NCBI GenBank assembly: GCA_009779935.1
Contig: WRAX01000019.1
Span: 1-52,182, forward strand
Reading direction: 5' to 3'
Source of the DNA: Defluviitaleaceae bacterium
GTDB taxonomy: Bacteria; Bacillota; Clostridia; Lachnospirales; WRAX01
Length of the DNA stretch: 52,182 nt
Position 1 is the stretch's first letter. Every line of letters begins with the position of its first letter. The translations under genes were made by a program, and so were the position numbers. Below the pieces are notes generated by a model. That model saw nothing but the letters and a program-made list of their open reading frames with translations, searched no databases and had not been told where the DNA came from. Positions 40,153-49,073 of the stretch are shown piece after piece.

Positions 40153-40254
40153 TTATCTCTTTTGGTTGCCACCTTTATTGTTGCCACCGCCTTGCTGGTG
40201 GCCATGGTCATGGTCTTGTTGATTGGTGTCGTTTGTGGTTTTATTCTTATCCAT
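40153..40254 (-). CDS. 33-residue hydrophilic Gly/His/Asn/Gln-rich peptide
   Basis: Starts MDKNKTTNDTNQQDHDHGHQ and ends in GGGNNKGGNQKR. AAAGGAGG lies 8 nt upstream of the ATG, a much better RBS than most chance frames have. The HDHGH cluster could bind metal. No family recognised. It sits between a methyltransferase remnant and a convergent surface gene whose terminator it can share. Confidence 0.5.
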   Translation of the reverse strand: MDKNKTTNDTNQQDHDHGHQQGGGNNKGGNQKR

Positions 40255-40331
40255 TGCGCAAACCTCCTTTCGCTGGGTTTTAAGCTTACGAAAGTTATTA
40301 TTTTCAAGTACAAGAAATTTTATGCAAAAAA

Positions 40332-40948
40332 TTATTTTTTGTGCATTGTGGCGCAATAGAGCTTCTTGGGCAGCTCCCCTTCTTCAAATTCTTCTATGTT
40401 GATACCTTCAAAACCCTTTGATATACGGTTTATCTGTTGTATGCCAAGAAAATGCACTACAAAACCATTCATCTCGTACATACCATCTCCCCTATGTATG
40501 CCTGCGCCAAAATGGGCATCATGGGTATTTCTGGTAGTGAAGATGTTTATGCCATTTGGTTTTAACACCCGCAAAATTTCGCCGCTGATACTTTCCAGCT
40601 GGCGCAGGGTTAGTGCCATGCAAAAAAACATATGAGAAAAACAAGCATCAAAGGCTTGGTCATCAAATGGCAGGCCATCCCTTGCATCATGCTTTAATGT
40701 GGTAATGCGTTGCCAAAGCCCCATTAAGCGGGCTTTTTCCTCTATGGGACCAATGGCTGTATCAGAATAATCCAGCACATGTATATCAAAACCCCGCTGG
40801 GCAAAATACATGGCATCACGCCCTTGTCCGCCGCCTTTAATGCAGGATAACTTGGCATTGTGCCAAATTTTTCCGGATTTTTTGTATATACTTGCTCCCA
40901 ATGGGTTTGCTGGCGGTACAGCGCATTGTTATTAGTTTCCAAGCGCAT
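40332..40948 (-). pseudogene. SAM-dependent methyltransferase with an internal deletion
   Basis: The N-terminal part (THWEQVYTKNPEKFGTMPSY, starting near 40948) is in one frame, and the main part (KGGGQGRDAMYFAQRGFDIH, VLDYSDTAIGPIEEKARLMG, PFDDQAFDACFSHMFFCMAL) is in the next. In intact relatives about 15-20 residues ending in LELG lie between PSYPA and GGGQGRDA; here they are missing and the frame shifts near 40835. Motif I of the SAM site is therefore damaged. The start overlaps the prs 3' end. The downstream frame has its own ATG at 40901, but that would not restore the fold. Confidence 0.7.
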
Positions 40949-42068
40949 TTTTAAGGCGGGTTGTGGCATCAATAACAGGCTCAATAGAACGGTTCATGTT
41001 AATATTGTTGATAAGCTCTGCCGCAAATGGGGACATGTCCACACGGTTAAACCATGGTTTATCAAGGGCATCGGTGGGCACATGGGTTAGGTTTGTGGTA
41101 TACAAGCGGGTTAGCAAACCTTGGTCAAACAGCTCCTGAAAAATGCCAATGCCTTTGGTAAACATGCCAAATGTGGCAACCACAAAAACCTTTGCCGCAT
41201 TGCGCCGCTTCATCTCCTGCACAATTTCCGCCATGGATTCGCCTGTGCCTATCATATCATCAATTATCATAACATTTTTGCCTGCCACATCCTTGCCCAA
41301 ATATTCGTGGCATACAATTGGATTTCTACCGGATTCTACAATGCTGTAATCCCGACGCTTGTAAAACATGCCCACATCGGTTTTCATCACATTGGAATAG
41401 TATATGGCACGCCCCATGCCGCCCACATCCGGGCTGATGATTAGTAGATTGTCCCTATCCGCTATCACATCGGGCTCGTCCGATATAAAGTTTTTAACTA
41501 TTTCATATGTGGCATAAATATTTTCAAAAGACATTACGCTGACAGCGTTTTGCACGGCGGCATTGTGGGCATCAAAGGTTATAAGGTCCCTAACGCCCAT
41601 ATTTTCCAGCTCCTGCAAAATCATGGAGCAATCAAGGGATTCACGCCCCTCCCGCTTATCTTGGCGACTTGCATAAAGCATGGGCATTATCACATTTACA
41701 CGGGCGGCCTTGCCGCCAATGGCAGAAATAACACGCTTTATATCCTGATAATGGTCATCGGGTCCCATGCGGTTGTCGTGGCCGTACAGCTTATATGTTC
41801 TGCTATAATTACCTGTATCGCTGACGATAAATACATCCTTACCACGTACGGTATCATGTATCTTTATCTTGCCCTCTCCGTTGGCAAAACGCACCTCTTC
41901 AATATTTATCAAAAATGTATCGGGCACCAGCATGCCCGCCGCTTTGCGGATGCGCTTAATGCTATCATCCAGCTTTTTACCAAATTCTTCGCAGTTGCTC
42001 ATGGCTATTATGCCTAAATCCCCTGCAAAATCAATTTCAATGCCATTAAACATGTACTTGTGTGCCAT
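40932..42068 (-). CDS. prs: Ribose-phosphate pyrophosphokinase, long form
   Basis: 378 residues from the ATG at 42068 (AGGAGG, spacing 7; an ATG two codons earlier abuts the RBS). Makes PRPP from ribose-5-phosphate and ATP. Visible: NCEEFGKKLDDSIKRIRK, VIMPMLYASRQDKREGRESL (flexible loop region), DLITFDAHNAAVQN, PDVGGMGRA and the PRPP loop MIIDDMIGTGESMAEIV. It is longer than the usual 310-330 residues, like other Lachnospiraceae forms. Adjacent apt uses PRPP directly, so the pair serves purine salvage. Confidence 0.92.
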   Translation of the reverse strand: MAHKYMFNGIEIDFAGDLGIIAMSNCEEFGKKLDDSIKRIRKAAGMLVPDTFLINIEEVRFANGEGKIKIHDTVRGKDVFIVSDTGNYSRTYKLYGHDNRMGPDDHYQDIKRVISAIGGKAARVNVIMPMLYASRQDKREGRESLDCSMILQELENMGVRDLITFDAHNAAVQNAVSVMSFENIYATYEIVKNFISDEPDVIADRDNLLIISPDVGGMGRAIYYSNVMKTDVGMFYKRRDYSIVESGRNPIVCHEYLGKDVAGKNVMIIDDMIGTGESMAEIVQEMKRRNAAKVFVVATFGMFTKGIGIFQELFDQGLLTRLYTTNLTHVPTDALDKPWFNRVDMSPFAAELINNINMNRSIEPVIDATTRLKNALGN

Positions 42069-42080
42069 TTTCATCCTCCT

Positions 42081-42593
42081 TTAATATGTCAAAACTGCTC
42101 GTATGCCTATGTCCCCCAGCATATCCCTGCCGCCAAGCTCTTCCAACTCAATCAAAAACACCGAACGCACAACTGTGCCGCCAAGCTCTGCTACAATATC
42201 ACAAATGCACTTTGCTGTGCCTCCTGTTGCAAGCAAATCATCTACAATAACTACTTTTTGCCCTGCTTCCACAGCATCTGTGTGTATTTCGATGGTATCC
42301 GTGCCGTATTCCAAGGTGTATTCCTTGGCGGCGGTGGGGCCTGGCAGCTTGCCTTTTTTGCGGGCGGGCACAAAGCCTTTGCCAAACCTTGCGGCAAGGG
42401 GTGCGCCAAAGATAAACCCGCGGGATTCCGGGGCGACTATTATATCAAAATCAAGCCCTTCAAGCTGTGCCGCCATTTGGTTTAGGGCGTGGTTTAGGGC
42501 GGACGGATTTTTTAATACCGTGGTAATATCCCTAAACATAATGCCCTTGGCCGGATAATCGGGAAAAGTGCGCATTGCTTGTTTTAAGTCCAT
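42081..42593 (-). CDS. apt: Adenine phosphoribosyltransferase
   Basis: 170 residues, usual length. Converts adenine and PRPP to AMP. MRTFPDYPAKGIMFRDITTV, APESRGFIFGAPLAARFGKG, FVPARKKGKLPG and the PRPP loop VVIVDDLLATGGTAKCI are all intact. It lies 12 nt upstream of prs and 3 nt after the lipoprotein gene, within a recJ-initiated operon; recJ-apt adjacency is common in Firmicutes. Confidence 0.95.
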   Translation of the reverse strand: MDLKQAMRTFPDYPAKGIMFRDITTVLKNPSALNHALNQMAAQLEGLDFDIIVAPESRGFIFGAPLAARFGKGFVPARKKGKLPGPTAAKEYTLEYGTDTIEIHTDAVEAGQKVVIVDDLLATGGTAKCICDIVAELGGTVVRSVFLIELEELGGRDMLGDIGIRAVLTY

Positions 42594-42595
42594 TT

Positions 42596-43849
42596 CTACA
42601 TCCCTCTCAAATTCTGTGCGTATTTGAATAGTTGATTTCCAAGGTCCGTTAAGGGTTGCAGGGGCGTTAGGGGGATGTCTGTGCCGAAGATTGTGGGGTT
42701 GTGGTTTAACCAGCTGTCCTTAATTTCCCAAGTTTGATAATCCCATTCTATCCAATGATGCTCCCTCCACTCCTCCCAAGTCCAGTGGGGCAAGGGTATT
42801 TGATTAAGTTTTGCACGCCCTTCCGCCAAAACAAGTTGGGCGTATTCCATCCCACTCAGTTCGCTGTCAATAAGGGTTATGGTCCTGCCATATCCATCGA
42901 TAAATATTTGATGCACGTTGCCAAAATTTACCCACGGCAACAATTCGCCTTCTGCATATGCAGATATTTCCAACATATGGTATGCGCCGTTAGTGTACCT
43001 AAATATGCGGTAAAATCCACCATAACACCCTTCAAAGGTTTGATGGAAATGTATCAATATTTCCGGGATGCCATCGCCATCAAAGTCAAAGATACGAAAA
43101 TAATCTGCAAAATGTTGTGTGTATTGGGTGGCATAAATCCAAGGGGCGTATTCTATACGGTTGCCCTGCCTATCAAAAAATCTCCAAGCTCCGTATGGGA
43201 AGAAGATTTCAGTTTCCTCATCACCCTCACAAAGCCATGCAACCCTTGTAAACAAGCTATCCATGGTGCTTAGCAGCTCCACTGCCGCCTGCCGCCAATT
43301 TGATGTTAGGGGCAACTCCCAGATAATAATGGGTGGCCACTCATCATTAGGGTTTGCGTTCTCCCATATACCAAAGTATCGCCGCATCCCGTCTTTGTCC
43401 GTTAAAGCAATGCCTGCTGCCATGTTTTCCCAGCCTGATTGGGGGCGGGGGATTGTTATGGTTTCGTTTGCCTCTGCATGATAGATTTGCCCAAACGGCA
43501 GTCCCGCCACTGTTATTGCACGCCCATCCACAATATTAATTTCAAGGTAAATTTGGGAAAGATATGTTATAGGTTCATTTACTAAAATTACTGCACCCAG
43601 CCCATCGTCGCTTAGCGTAATTTGTATGGGCATGTCTCGGGGCGCAGTTATGTAGTAATCCTGCGTAATATTAAAGATGGCTTGGTACCACATATCTGTC
43701 GGGGCTGGGGCTAAGCTTTGTAATGGTTCGGGGGTTTGCGCATTGTAATACGTGGGGCGGTCTGCCTCGGGCATTTCGTAGCCACCTTGGCAGGCCATTA
43801 AAAATAGGGCACATAATATTGTTGTTGCTAACATAATTCGCTTTTTCAC
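42596..43849 (-). CDS. Lipoprotein of unknown function
   Basis: 417 residues from a GTG with AGGAGG 9 nt upstream. Lipoprotein signal peptide with lipobox LMAC at residue 20. The mature protein is rich in Trp, Tyr and Pro. One segment, FRIFDFDGDGIPEILIHF, is a calcium-binding FG-GAP/EF-like DxDGDGxxE motif seen in extracellular repeat proteins. No enzymatic motif seen. Inserted between recJ and apt, which are normally neighbours. Confidence 0.7.
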   Translation of the reverse strand: MKKRIMLATTILCALFLMACQGGYEMPEADRPTYYNAQTPEPLQSLAPAPTDMWYQAIFNITQDYYITAPRDMPIQITLSDDGLGAVILVNEPITYLSQIYLEINIVDGRAITVAGLPFGQIYHAEANETITIPRPQSGWENMAAGIALTDKDGMRRYFGIWENANPNDEWPPIIIWELPLTSNWRQAAVELLSTMDSLFTRVAWLCEGDEETEIFFPYGAWRFFDRQGNRIEYAPWIYATQYTQHFADYFRIFDFDGDGIPEILIHFHQTFEGCYGGFYRIFRYTNGAYHMLEISAYAEGELLPWVNFGNVHQIFIDGYGRTITLIDSELSGMEYAQLVLAEGRAKLNQIPLPHWTWEEWREHHWIEWDYQTWEIKDSWLNHNPTIFGTDIPLTPLQPLTDLGNQLFKYAQNLRGM

Positions 43850-43874
43850 GGTAACACACCTCCTGATATGATGG

Positions 43875-45608
43875 TTATGTTGCGGGATGTTTGAAGTCCA
43901 ATATCACCAATTGCACGCTGGCATTGCCTTGCCATGTATTAATGCGTATGTGATAGGCGATATCCATTCTAATGGTCATATTTTTTAGCCGCCCTGCAGT
44001 AAAGGCTTTTGCCACATCTTCACTATAATTTTCCGCCAAAAAGTCCGTAAATTTATCCACGCCCTTAAAGGCCACGGCGGTTATTTTGCGCCCATTGCTA
44101 TCCCTAAAATTAAGGCGCAGGGTTTGCCCGCTTTGCCCTATAACCTCCGCCCGTTCTGTAACAACGCTTTGGCTAAAAAATACCGGCTCTTTATTAGCTT
44201 TGCCGAAGGGGGAAATTGCCAATATATCCCCGGCAAGGCTAAATGTGGCATCTTCCAGGTTAAGCTGCATGTCACCGTATAGGATGGGGCTAAAATCCTC
44301 CGTTGTAAGCTGCGAGGCGTTGTTAAGCCGCTGCCGCAAAATATCCACATTATGGATTTCCATGGTGGCACCTGCCGCCATGGGATGTCCGCCAAAGCGC
44401 ATAAAAAGGTCTTTGTTAGCATTCATGGCTTCAAAAACATTATAAGCTTCAATGGAGCGGGCAGAGCCCTTAGCAACATCACCGGCCTTGGTAAAAATAA
44501 GGGTTGGGTGGTTGGTATGCTCCTTAACCCGCCCTGCCACAATGCCCGCAATGCTTTCGTGTATATGTTCGTGATAGATAACCAGCACATCATCCAGTTG
44601 CTCGGGCAGGTTTTTAATAATTTCGTCCACATATCGTGCGGTCATCTCTTTACGCTCGTCATTTAGGTCCACCAGCTTTATGGCAAGCTGGCTCGCCCTT
44701 TCGTGGCTATCGGTCAAAAACAGCTCCACTGCAAGGGTTGCACTGTCCAGCCGCCCGCTGGCGTTAATGCACGGGCCAATTATAAAGCCCATGGCAAAGT
44801 CATCAATATCATTATACTCCAAATTCCGCAACTTGACAAGGGTTGCAAGCCCCAAATTTTCCACCCCTTTGGTGGTTAGCAGGTGCATGCCGTTTTTGGC
44901 AATAATTCTATTTTCGTCCACCAAATCCACCACATCACAAAAAGCGGCCATTGCGGCAAAAATCAGCCCTTCATCATCACCAACCCCTAAATGGGCAGCA
45001 AATTTGTAGGCCAAACCCGCCGCCGACATTTCTTTGAAAGGGTAGGGGCAATGGGCTTGTTTTGGGTTTATGATTGCATTGGCGGGGGGCAACACCTCGG
45101 CGGGCTGATGATGGTCGATTATAATTACGGTTAAGCCCAGCTCCACAGCCCTTTCCACCTCGGCAATGCTGGCAATGCCGTTATCCACAGCTATTAGGAT
45201 TTGGTAATCCCCCGCAAGTTGCTCCACAGCAGGGATATTAAGGCCATAGCCCTCACGCTCCCTATGGGGTATGTAATAATCCACATTGCCGCCAAGTTTG
45301 GTAAGTGCCTTGTGCAGGATAACCGTGCCGCTTACTCCATCCACATCATAATCCCCGTAGATGCAAAACTTTTTGCCATCCGCAATGCCTTTGCGCACAA
45401 TTTCCGCCGCTTCCGCCACCCCAACCATAATGCCCCCATCCAAGGGGCGCATATAATCCAATAATGGGTTTAGAAATTTTATGGCGGTATTTTTGCTGCG
45501 CACCCCCCGTCCCGCCAAAATATGGGCAAGGGGCGGGCTAATTTTCAGCACCTTTGCCATCAAATCCGTATCTGCATCATGTCCTCTCAAAATCCAACGT
45601 TTTTCCAT
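43875..45608 (-). CDS. recJ: Single-stranded-DNA-specific exonuclease RecJ
   Basis: 577 residues. 5'-3' ssDNA exonuclease of recombination and mismatch repair. DHH-family motifs: IYGDYDVDGVSGT (about 83-95), AVDNGIAS, IIDHHQPAE, FCDVVDLVDENR; then DHHA1 with HESIAGIVAGRVKEH and RFGGHPMAAGATM, and a C-terminal OB region. RBS is a modest GCAGGTGAG. It reads divergently from the FMN riboswitch-ribU unit. Confidence 0.95.
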   Translation of the reverse strand: MEKRWILRGHDADTDLMAKVLKISPPLAHILAGRGVRSKNTAIKFLNPLLDYMRPLDGGIMVGVAEAAEIVRKGIADGKKFCIYGDYDVDGVSGTVILHKALTKLGGNVDYYIPHREREGYGLNIPAVEQLAGDYQILIAVDNGIASIAEVERAVELGLTVIIIDHHQPAEVLPPANAIINPKQAHCPYPFKEMSAAGLAYKFAAHLGVGDDEGLIFAAMAAFCDVVDLVDENRIIAKNGMHLLTTKGVENLGLATLVKLRNLEYNDIDDFAMGFIIGPCINASGRLDSATLAVELFLTDSHERASQLAIKLVDLNDERKEMTARYVDEIIKNLPEQLDDVLVIYHEHIHESIAGIVAGRVKEHTNHPTLIFTKAGDVAKGSARSIEAYNVFEAMNANKDLFMRFGGHPMAAGATMEIHNVDILRQRLNNASQLTTEDFSPILYGDMQLNLEDATFSLAGDILAISPFGKANKEPVFFSQSVVTERAEVIGQSGQTLRLNFRDSNGRKITAVAFKGVDKFTDFLAENYSEDVAKAFTAGRLKNMTIRMDIAYHIRINTWQGNASVQLVILDFKHPAT

Positions 45609-45632
45609 TTGCTCACCTGCTTAAAATTTTTC

Positions 45633-45662
45633 TTGACATATGGGCTTGTCTTATGATATCAT
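45633..45662 (+). promoter_or_regulatory. Promoter of the FMN riboswitch-ribU transcript
   Basis: TTGACA, 18-nt spacer, TATCAT, about 20 nt upstream of the riboswitch. Confidence 0.65.
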
Positions 45663-45682
45663 CTTTTCAAATAAAATACAAT

Positions 45683-45831
45683 GCTTCAGGGCAGGGTTAA
45701 AATCCCGACCGGTGGTGATAGTCCACGAGCCTGTTTTGGCACATATTGTGCGCCGTGCAGATAGGCATGATTTGGTGAAATTCCAAAACCGACAGTAACT
45801 CCATATTTTGGGGAAGTCTGGATGGAAGAAG
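45683..45831 (+). promoter_or_regulatory. FMN riboswitch (RFN element)
   Basis: The conserved blocks are all present in order: GCTTCAGGGCAGGGT, TCCCGACCGGTGGT, AGTCCACGAG, GCATGATTTGGTGAAATTCC, AACCGACAGT, and AGTCTGGATGGAAGAAGC closing the P1 stem with the first block. It precedes an intrinsic terminator and the riboflavin transporter gene, so FMN binding should end transcription. Confidence 0.97.
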
Positions 45832-45867
45832 CAACCGCATTTTTTGCGGATAATTTTGATTTTTCCT

Positions 45868-45896
45868 GCCCAAGGTCTGTCCCCTTGGGCTTTTTT
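45868..45896 (+). terminator. Riboswitch-controlled intrinsic terminator
   Basis: GCCCAAGG pairs with CCTTGGGC, followed by TTTTTT. It lies 37 nt after the RFN element. Confidence 0.9.
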
Positions 45897-45954
45897 GGTA
45901 CCACAAGCCATTATGGCGGCAATGCCCCGCCACAAAATTGAAAGGAGAATTACC

Positions 45955-46644
45955 ATGCAACCCAAACACAAACTACTCAACACCCGCACCATGATTATTT
46001 TGGCTATGATTTCTGCCATAGCCTTCCTGCTGGCCGCCTTTGTGCGCTTCCCCGTTTTCCCTGCTGTGCCCTTTTTGCGTTATGACCCTAAGGACATTGT
46101 AATTGTTATTGGCGGCTTTATTTTCGGCCCGCTTGCCGCCTTAATTGTTACAGTGGTGGTAGCGTTGGTGCAAATGTTTACAACAAGCCAAACAGGGCTT
46201 ATCGGCTTTTTTATGAATGTGGTTTCGGGTGCAGCATTCGCCTGCACCGCAGCCCTTATCTACCAGCGTTGGCGCACCTTATCCGGGGCTGTTGTTGGGC
46301 TTGTGGCAGGCACAATTGCGATGACTATTGCAATGGTGCTTTGGAACTACATACTAACCCCCATTTTCCTCGGCTGGCCCAGGGAGGCGGTTGTGGCGAT
46401 TTTGGTGCCCGGCATTATCCCCTTTAATGTGTTTAATGGGGTAGTAAACGGTGCATTGGTTATGTTGGCCTATAAGCCCGTCACAAAGGGTTTGCAAGCC
46501 GCAGGGCTTTTGGCTGCCCCGCCTAAAAACGACGGAGAGAAGAGAATGGTTTTCAGCCCTGCCCTTATTGCTATATCGATTTTCGTGTTGCTATCCATGG
46601 TATTTTGGTATCTGGCAACGCAGGGCTTTTTCCAAGCCACATAA
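45955..46644 (+). CDS. ribU: Riboflavin-specific ECF transporter S component
   Basis: 229 residues from the ATG at 45955 with AAAGGAG upstream. Six membrane segments with the RibU pattern: MISAIAFLLAAFVRFPVFPA, LRYDPKDIVIVIGGFIFGPL, TTSQTGLIGFFMNVVSGAAF and VPGIIPFNVFNGVVNGAL. The FMN riboswitch directly upstream confirms the substrate. It imports riboflavin with the shared ECF module; the flavin demand agrees with the FMN-binding lipoprotein at the left. Confidence 0.95.
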   Translation: MQPKHKLLNTRTMIILAMISAIAFLLAAFVRFPVFPAVPFLRYDPKDIVIVIGGFIFGPLAALIVTVVVALVQMFTTSQTGLIGFFMNVVSGAAFACTAALIYQRWRTLSGAVVGLVAGTIAMTIAMVLWNYILTPIFLGWPREAVVAILVPGIIPFNVFNGVVNGALVMLAYKPVTKGLQAAGLLAAPPKNDGEKRMVFSPALIAISIFVLLSMVFWYLATQGFFQAT

Positions 46645-46650
46645 AATTTA

Positions 46651-46688
46651 AGGGGATGGCTGATTATGGCCATCCCCTTGTTTTTATT
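46651..46688. terminator. Bidirectional terminator between ribU and the HAMP gene
   Basis: AGGGGATGGC and GCCATCCCCT form a 10-bp stem, followed by TGTTTTTATTTT. Confidence 0.85.
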
Positions 46689-46695
46689 TTAGTTC

Positions 46696-47832
46696 CTAAT
46701 ATTTCCCAAAATCCGATTTCAAATAATCCTTGGCACGGCTTATATTGCCTGTTACAGGCGACTTGTATGCCCCGGACATTTGGCGGTGCCCTTCCGCAGG
46801 CCTGTTCCTTGAGGCGGTTACCGGCCTTGTCGTTAGCCCACCTGCTGTTGCAGGGGGTGCGGCATAATTGCCTTTTCTTTCTAAATCATTTATAGCAGTG
46901 CGCACTTTGCCAAAGTATTGTGGAAATTCCCCCGTTACCCTTCTGTTTTCTGCTACATCTTCCAAGGCACCTGCTATGGTATCCACATTGCGGCCAAGCT
47001 GGTTGGCTGCCGCATTAAAAGCGGCGGCAAACTTGGCAAAATAGCCTTGCCCCTCTATATCAAGCTGGGTTTGCAGGTTGCCCTTGCCAAGTTCCACTAA
47101 GGCTTCGGTGGCTTTGGTAAACTGCTTGTTGGTTACGGCGACAGTTTCGTTAAGGTTTTTTGCCATGGTTGCCCAACAACCCTTATACCGCTCGGCAGGG
47201 ATTAGGTTTTGGGTGTTGCCCCCTGCCATGCCCAATGTAAGCTTGCCCACATCATTTTGTATGCTTGCAATGGTTTGTACCAAAATATCCACAGGGCGGG
47301 AAATGGGAAATTTCGCAGTCATGCCCAAGTTGGGTCTGTCCCCCTCCGCCATTCTTGTAAGCATATCCGTTGCCGCCCGCAAATCATCGCCAACAGATTT
47401 TATGGCAACATTGGCAATTTCTACAATTTCTAAAAACACGCCGTCCAGCTCTTTGTGAGGGGGTATGTCGGTAATATCCCCCCTTGCAGCATTTTGTGCT
47501 GCTTTTACAGCAAATTCCTTTAATTTTTCCAGTTTTGCGTGGCTTTGGCGCATTTTTTCGGCAATTTCACCAAATTCGTCTTTACCATTGTAGTTAAAAT
47601 TTCCCTTGGCAAGGTCTTTTGCGGGTTTCGCCAAATTTATCATCAAAAAGTTGCCCAAAACAGCAAAAATGCACGCAAGGATTACGCCGCCGCCAATAAC
47701 ACCCAACATGGGGTAAAAGGTGTCAGATGCTATATGTATTAAAAAAGCTGTAACGGCGGTAAAAACCAGTGTCATAGCAACTATCACAGCAAAAATTGTA
47801 AATATCTTTTGGCTTATTTTCTTATCATTCAT
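46696..47832 (-). CDS. HAMP-domain membrane protein lacking a chemotaxis signalling domain
   Basis: 378 residues. Two adjacent membrane segments (IFTIFAVIVAMTLVFTAVTA and LGVIGGGVILACIFAVLGNF) with almost no loop between them, then HAMP-like repeats (KDLAKGNFNYNGKDEFGEIA; MLTRMAEGDRPNLGM; ALVELGKGNLQTQLDIEGQG) interspersed with helices. The methyl-accepting signalling hairpin that should follow is absent; the tail is Pro/Arg-rich and ends SRAKDYLKSDFGKY. It overlaps ispD by 8 nt. It could be a truncated receptor used as a scaffold, or an envelope protein. Confidence 0.7.
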   Translation of the reverse strand: MNDKKISQKIFTIFAVIVAMTLVFTAVTAFLIHIASDTFYPMLGVIGGGVILACIFAVLGNFLMINLAKPAKDLAKGNFNYNGKDEFGEIAEKMRQSHAKLEKLKEFAVKAAQNAARGDITDIPPHKELDGVFLEIVEIANVAIKSVGDDLRAATDMLTRMAEGDRPNLGMTAKFPISRPVDILVQTIASIQNDVGKLTLGMAGGNTQNLIPAERYKGCWATMAKNLNETVAVTNKQFTKATEALVELGKGNLQTQLDIEGQGYFAKFAAAFNAAANQLGRNVDTIAGALEDVAENRRVTGEFPQYFGKVRTAINDLERKGNYAAPPATAGGLTTRPVTASRNRPAEGHRQMSGAYKSPVTGNISRAKDYLKSDFGKY

Positions 47833-48508
47833 CGGTTTTGCTCCTTTTCGCCAAAATTATTTCGGCAATTTCCAAATCCATGGGATGGGTTATTTTTATA
47901 TTTATAGGGTCGCCCATAATTAGCCGGGGTTTAATGCCAATATATTCCAGCAGTTGACAGTCGTCATAGGCATCATTTATATCAAGGGCATGGGCTTTTT
48001 TAAGCACATCCGCCTGAAAAGCCTGTGGAGTTTGTACCGCAAAAACCCTGTCCCGTTCCAAGGTTTTGTCCACCCCCATATAATTATCGGCAATTTTTAG
48101 TGTATCCGTGGCGGGGGTTGCCAAGGTTGCGCCACCGTGGCTGTGTGCGGCTTCCAGCAAAGCTTCTGTTTGGGCAAGCGGCACAAATGGGCGTGCCGCA
48201 TCATGTATCAGCACAAGCCCGCCATCCGCATGGGTAAGCCCCGCCGCCACAGATTGTTTGCGGGTTTTGCCCCCTTCCACAACCTGTGATAACTTGGAAA
48301 TACCCATGTCTCTGCACGCATCCCAAAACTGTGCAGGGGCAACAATTATTATTTTATCCACAAAATTGTTTGCATCAAAAGCCGCCAAACTGTGCCGGAT
48401 TACAGGTTTGCCGCCCAAAGGCAAAAATTGCTTGGGCAAATCCCCGCCAAAACGCAAACCCATGCCCCCGGCCACCACAATTGCGGTGCATATTAAGTTT
48501 TTATACAT
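47825..48508 (-). CDS. ispD: 2-C-methyl-D-erythritol 4-phosphate cytidylyltransferase
   Basis: 227 residues; third enzyme of the MEP pathway, consistent with ispH in this window. Nucleotide-binding start AIVVAGGMGLRFGGDLPKQF, then PVIRHSLAAF, GGKTRKQSVAAGL, VLIHDAARPFVPL, ATDTLKIAD and QTPQAFQADVL, all typical. The usual GxGxR loop appears as GGMGLRFG. It is translated just before, and overlaps, the HAMP gene. Confidence 0.95.
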   Translation of the reverse strand: MYKNLICTAIVVAGGMGLRFGGDLPKQFLPLGGKPVIRHSLAAFDANNFVDKIIIVAPAQFWDACRDMGISKLSQVVEGGKTRKQSVAAGLTHADGGLVLIHDAARPFVPLAQTEALLEAAHSHGGATLATPATDTLKIADNYMGVDKTLERDRVFAVQTPQAFQADVLKKAHALDINDAYDDCQLLEYIGIKPRLIMGDPINIKITHPMDLEIAEIILAKRSKTDE

Positions 48509-48650
48509 ATCTTTATTTTACCACATACATGCCCCGCTGGCAAGCGGGATAATATTACAAAGATATTAAACTTTCCCCCAGCCCTTTACTTTTCAAAAAT
48601 TTAGGTTAAAATTATAATGACATATAATGCAGAAAAAAGGGGGCGTTTAT

Positions 48651-49073
48651 ATGAGCGACCTTAGTAGCACCATTTTTGGCAAAATAATAGCGGGCCAACT
48701 ACCCGCTGCAAAAATTTATGAAGATGAAAACTTTTTGGTAATATTAGACAAATTCCCTTCATCCCTTGGGCATTGTTTAATTTTGCCCAAAACACCCGCC
48801 CGCAATATTTTTGATTTGGATGAAGGCACGGCACAGGCATTGTATCCTTTGGCAAAGCGCATTGCAAATGCAGTAAAAACCGCCACCAATGCCGATGGCA
48901 TCCATATTTTGCAAAATAATGAGGCGGCAGCGTGGCAAACTGTGTTTTATTTCCATATACACATCATACCCCGCCACGAAAATGATGGGGTGCAGCTTGG
49001 CAAGTCCACGGCAGGCATTAGCGAGGAGCAGTCCGCAAAAATTGCGGTTGCCATCCGAAGGGAGCTGGGATAA
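48651..49073 (+). CDS. HIT-family nucleotide hydrolase or transferase
   Basis: 140 residues from the ATG at 48651 (AAAGGGGGCG upstream). STIFGKIIAGQLPAAKIYED, LDKFPSSLGHCLILPK and the triad region WQTVFYFHIHIIPRHENDG are typical of the branch acting on nucleoside phosphoramidates or dinucleotides. The first His of the H-x-H-x-H triad is Tyr100; the nucleophilic middle His102 and His104 remain. TAATG overlap with the next gene. Confidence 0.88.
   Translation: MSDLSSTIFGKIIAGQLPAAKIYEDENFLVILDKFPSSLGHCLILPKTPARNIFDLDEGTAQALYPLAKRIANAVKTATNADGIHILQNNEAAAWQTVFYFHIHIIPRHENDGVQLGKSTAGISEEQSAKIAVAIRRELG

Noticed and set aside
48530-48560. Hairpin with CCCGCT/AGCGGG arms between ispD and the HIT gene as a member of the palindrome family
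   Set aside because: The sequence differs from the GGGTGGGGGC family; it may be only a weak terminator-like stem.
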